Shown here piece after piece: positions 1-7,871 of a stretch of 36,532 nucleotides of DNA (position 1 is the stretch's first letter; every line of letters starts with the position of its first letter). The position numbers and the translations under genes were made by a program. The stretch comes from Halovenus rubra (GTDB lineage Archaea; Halobacteriota; Halobacteria; Halobacteriales; Haloarculaceae), in the NCBI RefSeq assembly GCF_026586665.1, contig NZ_JAODIY010000011.1, forward strand, positions 1 through 36,532, in the 5' to 3' direction. Below the pieces are notes generated by a model. It searched no databases, was not told the origin of the DNA, and worked only from the letters and a program-made list of their open reading frames with translations.

Positions 1-323
1 GGTGGGGGTGGGGGTGGGGTGGGGTGGAGGGATAGAACCGGAGAAGATTTATGCGTCCAAACTGGCTGAATCAGTCTCCGGTACTAAACTCAAACATGCG
101 GAGACATATAAGATAGAAGCTGGGTTTCAGCTCGTGAAACACCGACAGATTAGAGCGACTGGTCGAAAAGCACTTATCAACCCCCGCAACAGCCCAAGAG
201 TGCTAGTAAGTGTGAATAAGTTGGTGACATTCCGACACGCCACCGGACGAGTACAGCAATCAGACCATACCTGCACTTATCAGCAACTATAATCCTCAGT
301 AGGGTGTACAGTCGATACTGTTC
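1..323. other. Left-edge intergenic region with a G-rich tract
   Basis: I see no convincing gene here. The first 31 bases are almost pure G with single T or A interruptions, giving at least four runs of four or five G, a pattern able to form a G-quadruplex on the + strand. A 96-codon open frame crosses the region, but it begins inside the G tract, has no haloarchaeal acidic bias and resembles nothing I know, so I do not call it. The last ~40 bases hold the likely promoter of the next gene. Confidence 0.5.
285..296 (+). promoter_or_regulatory. Probable TATA element of the UspA-like gene
   Basis: The AT-rich stretch ACTATAAT is centred about 34 bp before the ATG at 324. That spacing fits a haloarchaeal TATA box with a very short leader. 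Confidence 0.4.
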
Positions 324-1046
324 ATGTCTCGACCAACAATACTGATTCCTGTCGCGTTTCCCGACCCTGCCCCGTACCCGTTGGCCGATATGCATCTGGA
401 GGGCCTGTCAAGCTTTGAGATCGTCCTGTCCGGCTACTGGGAAGTTCCCAGCCAGCTCCCAGTGACAGAGGCGCGGGAGGCACACAAAACCGAGGCAGAC
501 GCTGTACTCTACGAGATGGCTACACACTTCAGTCGTGCGGGTGCACCGACCGAAATACAGTTACAGTTCGGTCGGCCCGGTGCTCCCAAACGGACCCATC
601 AGACACGTCTCGCGAGGGAGATAGACGCTGACGGTGTTCTATTGGCGGCCGAACTGCCACCAGTCAGTAACATACTGGTTCCACTTCGTGATAGTCGACG
701 CCAAACAGAGATTGTTGAGTTCGTGAGTAAGTTTCACTCCTCCGACCTCTTTGCCCTAGAACTGTACCACGTGACAGCCGACGAAACAGGCACTGAGCAA
801 GCCAGAGAGATGCTCCAAACAGTCGAGGAAACACTTCTCTCTCGTGGGTTCTCGGAGGCAGATATTGAGATAACAGTCGAAAGCGCGAACGATCCGACCG
901 CCGCGATTGCGGCAACCGCTCGCGACCACAATCTGGTTGTTATGGGAGAAACGGAACAACCAAACACCGAGGGCCAACTATTCGGTCCGGTCTGTTCGAG
1001 TATCGCCGACACTGCCGACCGCCCGATCGTTGTCGTTCGAAAGTAG
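324..1046 (+). CDS. Universal stress protein (UspA) family protein
   Basis: This 240-residue protein looks like two fused or degenerate Usp domains. The N-terminal half opens with a beta strand (TILIPVAFPDP) typical of the Usp fold. The second half, from about residue 113, starts NILVPLRDS and ends with DHNLVVMGETEQ, then a loop and RPIVVVRK. That C-terminal pattern (VVMG, a serine-containing loop, then PIVVV) is characteristic of the family. The strict ATP-binding G-2x-G-9x-G(S/T) loop is only loosely kept (MGETEQ...LFGPVCSS), so nucleotide binding is uncertain. The protein should be cytoplasmic. In haloarchaea such genes often sit alone or near transporters; here the gene is monocistronic, with a TATA-like box upstream. 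Confidence 0.8.
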   Translation: MSRPTILIPVAFPDPAPYPLADMHLEGLSSFEIVLSGYWEVPSQLPVTEAREAHKTEADAVLYEMATHFSRAGAPTEIQLQFGRPGAPKRTHQTRLAREIDADGVLLAAELPPVSNILVPLRDSRRQTEIVEFVSKFHSSDLFALELYHVTADETGTEQAREMLQTVEETLLSRGFSEADIEITVESANDPTAAIAATARDHNLVVMGETEQPNTEGQLFGPVCSSIADTADRPIVVVRK

Positions 1047-1496
1047 CTGTCAGTGGTGTGCTCTCCTCACACTATCACGGTAGCCCACCGCCACCGAATC
1101 ATAACAGTGCAACTGCACGAAGCTAGTGAGAAATAGTACTCAGGTTGTTGCTGGGCTCTGCACAGCAATTTGTTACGCTACTGTAGTGAGATTCGCGTTG
1201 CTTGTGCTATGTTCTCGTCGACAACCGCGGGTGCGTCTGTCGACGTTAGATGCTCAACAAGGGGCGAGAATAGAGAGAAGCTAACCGGGGTGCTTCCAAA
1301 TGCTGGGTCTGGGATGATGAAAGAAAAGCAACTGCTGGCGTAACTATAAGTTGCTGGATTAATCAGATGTGAGTTCTTCTCCGAATTGCCGGACAGAGAT
1401 TGAGTCCACAAAAAGCATACCGTACCGTAGCATTGTTTATCGGCTGATAGAACCATTCACACTGACTTAGTGCGATTATTTTCCTACGCACCCTCA
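1047..1496. other. Intergenic region between UspA-like gene and phosphotransferase
   Basis: This 450-bp stretch lies between the ends of two convergent genes and holds no gene I can support. The open frames in it are short and have poor composition. It contains a perfect 8-bp inverted repeat, CGTCGACA at 1216-1223 and TGTCGACG at 1238-1245, with a 14-nt loop. That could be a transcript-end structure or a protein site. Confidence 0.4.
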
Positions 1497-2585
1497 TCAG
1501 AGTGTGTGGTCTCCGCACGCGATACTCTCAGCGATGAGCAGCAGGTACTCGATGTTCGGTTCCCACTGCCCGGCCGAGCCGGACTGGAGTTGCTCTCGGT
1601 AGATATCCGCCCAGATTGCCGCGAGGTCGAAGGCGGCCAGCGTCCGGTAGAACCGGTCGTGCACAAAGGTGATACCAGTTTCAGCCTGGTAGCGCTCGAC
1701 CAGCTCCCGACGTGTCGGGCTTCCTGGCTTTGTCGTGTAGGGCGCGATGCAAGGGGCATCATCGCCAGTCAGCTCTTCGGTGACTTCCGCTTGGGGGTGT
1801 CTCGCTGCAATCTCTTCGACTGGTGGTGTCGGGTCCGCCTCGTCGCGCCACCGGAGCAACAGATACCCGAGTTCAGTTCGCGGGTCGCCAAGCCACGTCG
1901 TCTCCCAGTCGATGACGCCACCCACTTGTGGTCTGTCTCCACCGACGAACAGGATGTTTCCCGGCCGAAAGTCACCGTGGCAGACCGCAGTCGTTGAATC
2001 CTCAGGGATGTTATCACGAAGCCACTCGGCCACTTCCCAGACTGCAGGGGGTTCGTGGCCAGTTTCTCTAGTGGCTGCTTCCATCCGGTTGATCACTTCC
2101 TCAACCTGGTCTCGGAGCGATTTCCGCTCACACACGTCACTGAAAGGCGCAGTATCGAGGTTGTGGAGGTCGGCAAGCGTCTCGACAACAGCTTCGCCAA
2201 ATTGCTGTCGAGCGGCTGGGTATCGGAACCGGTCGGGCAGTAACGAACCGAGTGCTACTGCTTCCCCCTCGACGTAGGTCGTTATCAGAAACGGGTCCCC
2301 AAGTATCGTGTTGCCGTCACCGACAGCCACCGGTTTGGGGGCTGGAACTGGCGTGTGGTGGAGGTGCTCCAAAACGCCGTACTCCCGATGAACATCAAGA
2401 AAGCCATCGGAATTTCGGAACTTGTTCGGCCGCCGGAGGACGTAGGCGTCGTCCTTGGCTGCTGTGTCGATTCCGAGTGAGAGATTGAGGCCGTCGTGGA
2501 GTACTGTAACATCAACAACGTCCTCGCCAAGTGTTATCGACAAGTCAGATATAAGAACACCGACATCACATTCTACGGCGTCCAT
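1497..2585 (-). CDS. Phosphotransferase family protein (APH/ACAD10-like kinase fold)
   Basis: This 362-residue protein has the aminoglycoside-phosphotransferase fold. A glycine-poor nucleotide loop (VLHDGLNLSLGI) comes first, followed by a beta-strand lysine/arginine segment (YVLRRP). The catalytic loop CHGDFRPGNILF is near residue 206 and carries the conserved H-G-D-x-x-x-x-N. The metal-binding segment GVIDWETTWLGDP follows near residue 228. This arrangement matches the family called phosphotransferase or aminoglycoside phosphotransferase. Archaeal members near acyl-CoA dehydrogenases may phosphorylate hydroxyacyl compounds, but nothing nearby gives the substrate. The protein should be soluble. 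The gene ends in TGA and is convergent with the UspA-like gene. I would not infer antibiotic resistance from it. Confidence 0.85.
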   Translation of the reverse strand: MDAVECDVGVLISDLSITLGEDVVDVTVLHDGLNLSLGIDTAAKDDAYVLRRPNKFRNSDGFLDVHREYGVLEHLHHTPVPAPKPVAVGDGNTILGDPFLITTYVEGEAVALGSLLPDRFRYPAARQQFGEAVVETLADLHNLDTAPFSDVCERKSLRDQVEEVINRMEAATRETGHEPPAVWEVAEWLRDNIPEDSTTAVCHGDFRPGNILFVGGDRPQVGGVIDWETTWLGDPRTELGYLLLRWRDEADPTPPVEEIAARHPQAEVTEELTGDDAPCIAPYTTKPGSPTRRELVERYQAETGITFVHDRFYRTLAAFDLAAIWADIYREQLQSGSAGQWEPNIEYLLLIAESIACGDHTL

Positions 2586-2884
2586 ACGGTCCCAAACAAG
2601 AGAGGTGATATAAACACTGTCGTTCGGTTTTGAAATGACTGCTTGACCGATAGATACTGACGCAGTATGAACCTAGCAGGGCGGACACCAAGCGGTTGGC
2701 CAAAGTCCACGGGATAGAGCGCGTCCTCGGCGTCCAGTCGTTTTTCATCTTGCTTTTTGATCTCTACTGGAAGGAGTAGTGGGCTTTCGATATGATCAAC
2801 TGATTCGGAAATTAAGAATATAATAAGCGTTGCTGGTGGAATGTTCGGTACGGATCCAGAACGACCAGCGTCTGCCCAGAAGAC
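2586..2884. other. Intergenic stretch before the IS6-type element
   Basis: No gene is recognised in these 299 bases. A stretch around 2690-2760 stays open in several frames and could be a fossil of another insertion sequence, but I cannot match it to a family. AT-rich DNA at about 2800-2830 precedes the left end of the insertion sequence. Confidence 0.3.
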
Positions 2885-2933
2885 GGTATTTAGTTAAGCG
2901 TAAAACGTGAGGCGTGGAAATTTCTTGGTGTCC

Positions 2934-3622
2934 ATGCCAGAAATCACGCGACTCAGTGGCAATAACGACTTGATTGATCTGGATTTTGTGGAGCGCGAGC
3001 GAACACCCCAGCAGGCGATGAATCTTGGTATTCAGATGTATCGTGCTGGACTATCGCTTTCGAATACCATCTCTGTACTTGCTGAATTGGGTATCCAACG
3101 CTCTTGAAAAGCCGTCCATGATTGGGTCCAGAAAGCCACTCTACAGCCCGGTGGCGGGACAGCTCCGAATCAGGTTGCGCTTGACGGGAGTGTGATTCGC
3201 ATCACCGATCAGCAATACTGGTTGTACGCTGCCGTCGATCCCGAGACAAACAAATTTCTCCATATCCGTCTCTGTTCCACATATACTACCGGAGTAACCG
3301 AAAGATGTCTCCATGAACTCCGCGAGAAACATGACGTTGATGACGTCCCGAGAACTGCTCGCAGTTCTCGTGGGCTCACAAGACACGTCTTGCGAACGCC
3401 GTGTTTCTCGTCGATGACGCCAACTGGCTCCAAACAGCACTCCAACGACACGGCCTCGATTTCAGATACGACCGTCACGAAAATCGGAACAGCATTGAAC
3501 GTGTTTTCCGAGAAGCAAAGCGACGAACCTCTTCATTTTCAAGCTGTTTTAGTCACGTCGAACCAGAGACCGCAGAAACGTGGTTACAAGCCTTCGCCCA
3601 CTGGCACAATGCTGCTAACTAA
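2934..3622 (+). pseudogene. IS6-family DDE transposase, disrupted by a stop codon and a 53-bp insertion
   Basis: The N-terminus MPEITRLSGNNDLIDLDFVE and the later segments KAVHDWVQKA, DQQYWLYAAVDPETN and HVEPETAETWLQAFAHWHN are typical of haloarchaeal IS6 transposases. Candidate catalytic residues are the D of VALDGS, the D of FLVDDA and the E of NSIERVFREAKRRTSS. Two lesions are visible. TGA at 3105-3107 replaces what relatives have as Arg in RSRKAVHDW, consistent with a single CGA-to-TGA change. An insertion at about 3346-3398 then shifts the frame, so reading resumes in another frame at FLVDDANWLQTA. The reading frames together cover the full family length of roughly 230 residues. It is non-functional as read. 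Confidence 0.85.
3346..3398. repeat. 53-bp double-hairpin insertion inside the IS6 transposase
   Basis: Relative to the expected protein (HDVDDAVFLVDDA), about 53 extra bases interrupt the reading frame. They contain two tight hairpins. CGAGAACTGC and GCAGTTCTCG (3349-3370) form a perfect 10-bp stem with a 2-nt TC loop. CAAGAC and GTCTTG (3379-3392) form a 6-bp stem with a 2-nt AC loop. The length is 2 modulo 3, which exactly explains the frame change. Tandem hairpins of this kind resemble the ends of IS200/IS605-type elements or the palindrome-associated elements known from Haloquadratum; that link is inference. Confidence 0.6.
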
Positions 3623-3662
3623 ACACTACTCATAAAGCCTACCGAAACCTTTAAAATCGGAA

Positions 3663-3841
3663 TGGGCTCGGAGGGATTTGAACCCCCGATCGGCTGATAT
3701 CTCCGGTATACAGTGCCTCGGTACCCCAGAGGGTCATCAGCGCGGGCGGTGATCAGCCGGCCGCTCAGTATATCAGGGGTGTCGTCACCGAGCACGTAAG
3801 CCTCTGGAGTCAGCCGCCTTCCCGGACTAGGCCACGAGCCC
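3663..3841 (-). tRNA. trnW: tRNA-Trp (CCA) with a 105-nt intron
   Basis: On the minus strand the acceptor stem is GGGCTCG (3841-3835) paired with CGAGCCC (3670-3664), with discriminator A at 3663. The D arm is GCCT...AGGC. The anticodon stem is GCTGA paired with TCAGC. The anticodon loop is C-T-CCA-G-A with CCA at 3807-3805, and the T arm reads GGGGG-TTCAAAT-CCCTC. The intron lies between positions 37 and 38, the canonical archaeal site, at 3803-3699. The exons of 38 and 36 nt give a mature 74-nt tRNA. CCA is not encoded. Intron length and place agree with the well-known haloarchaeal tRNA-Trp intron. Confidence 0.95.
3699..3803 (-). ncRNA. tRNA-Trp intron, probable box C/D 2'-O-methylation guide
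   Basis: The 105-nt intron carries a box C-like CTGATGA (minus strand, 3740-3734), a GTGACGA variant close to the 5' part, and CTGA box-D-like motifs (minus strand at 3776-3773, 3768-3765 and 3756-3753). Near its ends GTGCTCGGT and ACCGAGGCAC can form a stem with one bulged base. GGAG (3704-3701) can pair with CTCC of the anticodon loop (3809-3806), giving the bulge-helix-bulge recognised by the splicing endonuclease. In Haloferax the homologous intron guides 2'-O-methylation of C34 and U39 of its own precursor. That function is transferred here from knowledge of the family. Confidence 0.75.
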
Positions 3842-4013
3842 TCATGCACCCGTTGGACGATTCCCCGTAAATGGATTTCGATTGCCGGTCGGGAGAAAAG
3901 ACATTCACCGGCTAGCTGCTGGGGCAAACCGGACGCTGTCAACGAATGCATACGCTCCCGTAGAGACACCAGGAAGCAACAGCCCAAAAGGCAGTACCGA
4001 CGAAGTTGACCGG

Positions 4014-4244
4014 CTACTCGTCGCGGTCGGTCTCGCTCCACTCACACTCTTGGCATTTCCACCCGGTCACAAACGCCAGTGCTGATGGCATGTATCCGAC
4101 AGTGAGCACGTCGCTGCCACATTCGGGACAGTCGCGGTCGGCGTCTTCGATAGGCTCTGCATCCATCACATCCGACCCTTCGATGAGCTCCGCCAGACGT
4201 TCGGGCGTAACCATTCGGCCCTGCACAACACGGTTCGTTCCCAT
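4014..4244 (-). CDS. Small zinc-ribbon protein, DUF5795-like
   Basis: This 76-residue protein begins MGTNRVVQGRMVTPERLAEL and carries CPECG near residue 40 and CQECEW near residue 64. The four cysteines form a likely rubredoxin-knuckle zinc ribbon. The pattern (VVQGRMVTPERLAELIEG, then EPIEDADRDCPECG) is one I associate with the haloarchaeal DUF5795 family, which has no assigned function. An upstream in-frame ATG would add 28 residues of low similarity, so I use the internal ATG at 4244. A DNA- or RNA-binding role is only a guess. The gene lies 170 bp from tRNA-Trp on the same strand. Confidence 0.75.
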   Translation of the reverse strand: MGTNRVVQGRMVTPERLAELIEGSDVMDAEPIEDADRDCPECGSDVLTVGYMPSALAFVTGWKCQECEWSETDRDE

Positions 4245-4392
4245 ATTGAGGTGCTGGCGCTCATTCCTCCTAAGACTTCGTGTTTCAGTGGGGTATCCCC
4301 GACTGGGTGTATAAATATTTTTTCCCACCTTTCAGAAGTGTTCGGGGTATATTTCCATTATAAGCATCAAGAGACTGTAGCGGAAGGCACTG

Positions 4393-5637
4393 ATGTCAGG
4401 AGACACACCAACAGCCACACGACGAACGCTCATTTCTGGGGCCGCAGCCTTAGTTACCACAGCAGTGTCCGGGTCCACTGCGGGCTGTTTGAGTCTGCTA
4501 CCTCCGGTTGGACAGGAAGTTCGGTACGGCCGCGTCGATACACCAACACCAATCGACACCGAGCCAGCATACCGAGAATGGATTCCTGTACAGGCCGAGC
4601 TACCGGCAGGTGAAGACCAACCGGATGTGCAAGACTTGGTCTGGGTCTCAGTAACTCCAGGCGAACTCGGTAGAGAAGCCATCGGTGCTGAGTTTAGAGT
4701 CGGTGCGGATGTAGCTATGTCCCCGCTGGATTATTTCGGGTACGCTTTCCAACACTACGACTACGTCCACGGACTCGGCGGCCTCGGCACAGTCGCCGAG
4801 GGAGATATCGAGACGGAAACGGTCACCAGTACGCTACAGAATAGCGGCTACAGTCACAACGGGACATACCACGGGTGGGAGTTGTTCGACCGAACAGATA
4901 TACCCCGGACCGTCGCCGTTTCCAAGAGAGCAATCGTCCAGAGCTATGGCAATGAGCGGCGACCAATCATCGAAACGGTGCTTGATGCTGGCGATGGTCG
5001 TATCGCCCGGCATCACGAACAGGACAAGGTATTTGAGACATTCTCGGACTGGGTCGGGTCATCTCCGACAATACTAGAAGCGTTTGGATCCAGTTTTCCT
5101 GATTTTGAACCCAGCGAATCAGCGCTCGCCTACAACTTCGACGATGATGCAGCCTACTTCATCTATCACCAACAGTATGCTCACGGAGAGACACCGACAA
5201 AAGGCGAGATTCAAGAGGCACTGGAGAAATCAACTGAGCGGGCAATGCAAGCGTGGGCCGTCGATATCGAAATCGATGGGACACAGGTTGCCATTCAGAT
5301 GCGGGTTGAAGAAGATGAGTTCCAAGATGACGCTGCCGAGGACCGGGCACCGTACCTGACGTGGGGTGTCGACGACCGTGCCGCGACCGTGACCATTCGT
5401 CACGAAGCAGGTGACACGATTCCGGTCGATCAAGTCGATATCGAACCGCAAAACGCTCTCGTCGATAAACCGGAGCCTGGGACACTGCTCGAACCTGGTG
5501 ATGAATTGGAGTTTACAACCGCCAAATTCCCCGAGAGCGAGGATGACATTTCGGTATTTTATAACTACGCCGAGAACAGTAGTAATAGTATCGCGTTGCT
5601 CCATTATGAACCAAATGAGCTTGAGAGCGACGCGTGA
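4393..5637 (+). CDS. Tat-exported lipoprotein of unknown function
   Basis: The 414-residue product opens with a twin-arginine signal (RR at residues 10-11, then a hydrophobic stretch) and a lipobox ending in TAGC with the lipidated Cys32. It should be exported folded and anchored outside the membrane by a lipid, the usual route for haloarchaeal lipoproteins. The rest is acidic. The final ~90 residues (ATVTIRHEAGDTIPVDQVDI ... LEPGDELEFTTAKF) look like a beta-sandwich domain of a type common in haloarchaeal surface proteins. No enzymatic motif is seen. A TATA-like TTATAAG lies about 31 bp before the ATG. The HTH gene follows about 90 bp downstream on the same strand. Confidence 0.75.
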   Translation: MSGDTPTATRRTLISGAAALVTTAVSGSTAGCLSLLPPVGQEVRYGRVDTPTPIDTEPAYREWIPVQAELPAGEDQPDVQDLVWVSVTPGELGREAIGAEFRVGADVAMSPLDYFGYAFQHYDYVHGLGGLGTVAEGDIETETVTSTLQNSGYSHNGTYHGWELFDRTDIPRTVAVSKRAIVQSYGNERRPIIETVLDAGDGRIARHHEQDKVFETFSDWVGSSPTILEAFGSSFPDFEPSESALAYNFDDDAAYFIYHQQYAHGETPTKGEIQEALEKSTERAMQAWAVDIEIDGTQVAIQMRVEEDEFQDDAAEDRAPYLTWGVDDRAATVTIRHEAGDTIPVDQVDIEPQNALVDKPEPGTLLEPGDELEFTTAKFPESEDDISVFYNYAENSSNSIALLHYEPNELESDA

Positions 5638-5726
5638 CGACTATGCTTTGCAGGTACGGTGATCTGGAACAAAACAATGTCTTGCAGACGCAGCCAGGGA
5701 GGCACAAACAGACCAAGGGGCACACC

Positions 5727-6071
5727 GTGAGTGATAACACAGAGCTGTCGACAGTAGTTGGCCTGCTTGACGATGAGTATGCACGACAGATACTACAAGC
5801 GACGAGTATCGACAGGCTATCAAAGACAGAGCTCGCCGAGGAGTGTGATGTGTCGGCACCGACCGTCTCCCGACGAATCGACCGCCTCGAATCTGTTGGC
5901 CTCGTCGAGGAGGAAACGCGCCTGCGCTCGGACGGCCATCATGACACAGTCTACGTGGCCACACTCGACAGGTTCGAAATACAACTGCGTGATGGTGAGT
6001 TCGAATACGACCTCCAGTGTATAGAACGTGACCTGAGTGATGAACTCGAACGCCTCTGGAGCAAGTTTTGA
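5727..6071 (+). CDS. Winged-helix ArsR/MarR-like transcription regulator
   Basis: This 114-residue protein is a DNA-binding regulator. The helix-turn-helix is clear: KTELAEECDVSAPTVSRRIDRLESVGLVEEE (about residues 34-64), followed by a wing segment with DGHHDTVYVATLDRFEIQL. The C-terminal part is charged and helical (CIERDLSDELERLWSKF). I chose the GTG at 5727 because the longer frame from 5634 adds 31 residues without family character. The gene overlaps or abuts the next membrane-protein gene, a pairing common in haloarchaea, so the two are likely co-transcribed and functionally linked. The ligand is unknown. Confidence 0.8.
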   Translation: MSDNTELSTVVGLLDDEYARQILQATSIDRLSKTELAEECDVSAPTVSRRIDRLESVGLVEEETRLRSDGHHDTVYVATLDRFEIQLRDGEFEYDLQCIERDLSDELERLWSKF

Positions 6072-6073
6072 TC

Positions 6074-6415
6074 ATGAAATACATACCAGCTTCCACGATA
6101 GCACAGCTTCTCCCTGCCCGGACAATAGAAATCGTGACGCTCGCGTTTGCTGGCGGCTCCGCAGTCGTTGGCCTGTTTATCACATTTCTTGCAATCCGGG
6201 CACTCCGTCGCCACCAGAGCCGACAGATGCTCCTGTTGTCTGTCGGGATGGTGTTGCTCTTTGGAGCGGCCTATCTGGTTGCGATGGTCGGAACAGTGCT
6301 CATCCATGTCCGTGTGCTTACGCTCCCACAACAGAACTATGTCCGTCTGTTAGTACGGGCCCTCCAGTTCGTTGGCCTTGTGGCTATTGCTTCCTCGCTC
6401 GTATTGCGAGAATGA
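6074..6415 (+). CDS. Small membrane protein, partner of the HTH regulator (DUF7521-like)
   Basis: The 113-residue product has three hydrophobic helices, at about residues 21-40, 52-75 and 88-108. RRHQSRQM lies between the first two as a positively charged cytoplasmic loop. I associate this layout next to a small HTH gene with the haloarchaeal DUF7521 family, whose function is unknown. The ATG at 6074 lies 2 bp after the regulator's TGA. An in-frame TTG at 6068 would overlap the regulator and is an alternative start. The pair may form a membrane sensor and regulator, which is inference. Confidence 0.7.
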   Translation: MKYIPASTIAQLLPARTIEIVTLAFAGGSAVVGLFITFLAIRALRRHQSRQMLLLSVGMVLLFGAAYLVAMVGTVLIHVRVLTLPQQNYVRLLVRALQFVGLVAIASSLVLRE

Positions 6416-6457
6416 GATCCAAACCGCAACGTACGACCAACATCGGACTGGCGACAC

Positions 6458-7453
6458 TCACAGCCAAGGAGGCCGGTCTTGGCCTGGGTTGGTTCCCGTG
6501 GTTGGGTCGGGGGTCTCGCTGTTGTTACATGTTGGCTCTGGCGACTGTTCTCTCCCGTCAGAAATCGGGGCCAGTGGGTATTCAGACAGGTCTGATTCGG
6601 TACCCCTTTGAGCAGAAGAGGAGGTGCGTTGCTTACCACTAGAAGTATCGGTGCGTGTCCCGGCGGGGCCGTCATGGTCAGTCATTTGCGTCTCGAATCC
6701 CGGATCGGGCGCGTCAGTTGGCTCACTGGTCGGGTCGAACGCGAGCAAGGCAGTGATACCGAGCACCAACAGCGCGACTGGAGCGTCAGATGGCAGATAT
6801 CCAACAATCGAGACCGCTAACACACCGAGTGCAACTGCACTTCCAAACCGGAACCGGTCGAGTTCAACCACGTCTCTGAGCCATGGACTCGTCGCTGCAA
6901 GCACGAGTCCGAATGCGACGCCGACGCTCGCGGCGGCCATCGCGCGGGCAATGAGTTCCAGATCAGTCTGAACCACGAACGTCGCCTCACTTGGCGAGAC
7001 AGTTGCGAGAAAGCCAAGTGCAATAACTAGGGCCGGACTGGGAAGGTACTCGGCAATCTGAGCGCTGGCGGTCGCTGCCGCAACCCCTAAGATGACGAGT
7101 GCTGCAAATCGCTCGAAAGTTGCCATGTCGATTGCGCTCTCGATAGTCGGTGCAAGTGTTGCTTGGATTCCGGCCCCTGCAATGACCACACTCCCGATGG
7201 CGAGAATAACCGCCATCGACTCTTTAGGCGGGCCGTCCATCTCTGCAAGGATAACGGCGACCATCGCGCTGCCGCCGAAAACCAAGAGACCGACTTCAAC
7301 AATACCAAAAAGGCTGTCAAGCGCGCCGCCGAGGACGACTGCAACGAAGACGCCATCGACAAGTGGCAGACACAGGACAACCGCGAGCAGGCGGGTTGAG
7401 TCGCTTACCCACCGCTCAATGGAAAGGGCACGTGGATGCTGTGAGTTGCTCAT
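6458..7453 (-). CDS. Multi-pass membrane protein, DUF5794-like
   Basis: The 331-residue protein has an N-terminal half with seven or eight hydrophobic helices (for example LLAVVLCLPLVDGVFVAVVL, FGGSAMVAVILAEMDGPP and PSPALVIALGFLATVSPSEA). A long acidic, Ser/Thr/Pro-rich tail starts near residue 245 and has no clear fold. The segment LPLVDGVFVAVVLGGALDSLFGIVEVGLLVFGGSA recalls the haloarchaeal DUF5794 family. Its role is unknown. The gene is convergent with the preceding small membrane-protein gene and divergent from guaB, separated from it by 418 bp. The low-complexity tail is probably variable between strains. Confidence 0.75.
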   Translation of the reverse strand: MSNSQHPRALSIERWVSDSTRLLAVVLCLPLVDGVFVAVVLGGALDSLFGIVEVGLLVFGGSAMVAVILAEMDGPPKESMAVILAIGSVVIAGAGIQATLAPTIESAIDMATFERFAALVILGVAAATASAQIAEYLPSPALVIALGFLATVSPSEATFVVQTDLELIARAMAAASVGVAFGLVLAATSPWLRDVVELDRFRFGSAVALGVLAVSIVGYLPSDAPVALLVLGITALLAFDPTSEPTDAPDPGFETQMTDHDGPAGTRTDTSSGKQRTSSSAQRGTESDLSEYPLAPISDGREQSPEPTCNNSETPDPTTGTNPGQDRPPWL

Positions 7454-7871
7454 GCGGTATTAATGCTGTGGCCGTTCACCCGTTGGCCGTGGGTACTCAC
7501 GTTCGGAGCCATACTGCCGTCGTCTCCCTGCTTTGTTTGGCATGATTTGCCCAATAATAGCGTTGGCTCCATCTGACCGGGCGGCCCACGAACGTGTGTG
7601 ACGACAACAGCCTGTCCGCATAGCTGTATTGAAGAGTCCCATGGCTCGTACGTTGGTCTGGTCATCGGAACCGATGACTGCTTCACGAGCGCTACTGACG
7701 GCAGTGGGAACTCCATACATCATACATGTTTTTTCGAGGCCGCGATTAATAGCCTTGTGTGAGATGCGTGGACACACTGCTCTGCCGTTGAGAGTGTCGT
7801 TATGCGTTGTTTTGGAATATCCGACAAGCCAAACTCGCAATGTTTTTCAGCCGGTGGGCTAGACGGTTGAC
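7454..7871. other. Intergenic region upstream of guaB
   Basis: These 418 bases separate two divergent genes. Minus- and plus-strand open frames of up to 126 codons are present, but they overlap each other, are rich in Arg, Cys and Ser rather than acidic residues, and resemble no family, so I do not call them. A weak AT-rich element (TGTTTTTC near 7840-7847) lies about 28 bp before the guaB ATG and may be its promoter. Confidence 0.4.

Larger units (their letters stand above)
2886..3626 (+). mobile_element. Degenerate IS6-family insertion sequence (haloarchaeal ISH type)
   Basis: The element is about 740 bp, the usual size for haloarchaeal IS6 elements. Its ends are imperfect inverted repeats: GTATTTAGTTA at 2886-2896 and the complement TAACTAAACAC at 3616-3626 match at 10 of 11 positions. 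The right repeat overlaps the transposase stop codon. I see no clear target duplication. The single transposase gene is broken in two places (see the pseudogene and insertion entries), so the copy cannot move on its own. Confidence 0.75.

Noticed and set aside
2-292. A 96-codon open frame at the left edge
   Set aside because: It begins inside the G tract, has no acidic bias, no family resemblance and no promoter. It is probably chance.
1470-2277. Long plus-strand open frames opposite the phosphotransferase
   Set aside because: They are antisense shadows, rich in Ser, Arg and Pro, while the minus-strand frame has clear kinase motifs.
7450-7862. Open frames of up to 126 codons upstream of guaB on both strands
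   Set aside because: Composition is unlike haloarchaeal proteins (high Arg and Cys), frames overlap each other, and no family pattern is visible.
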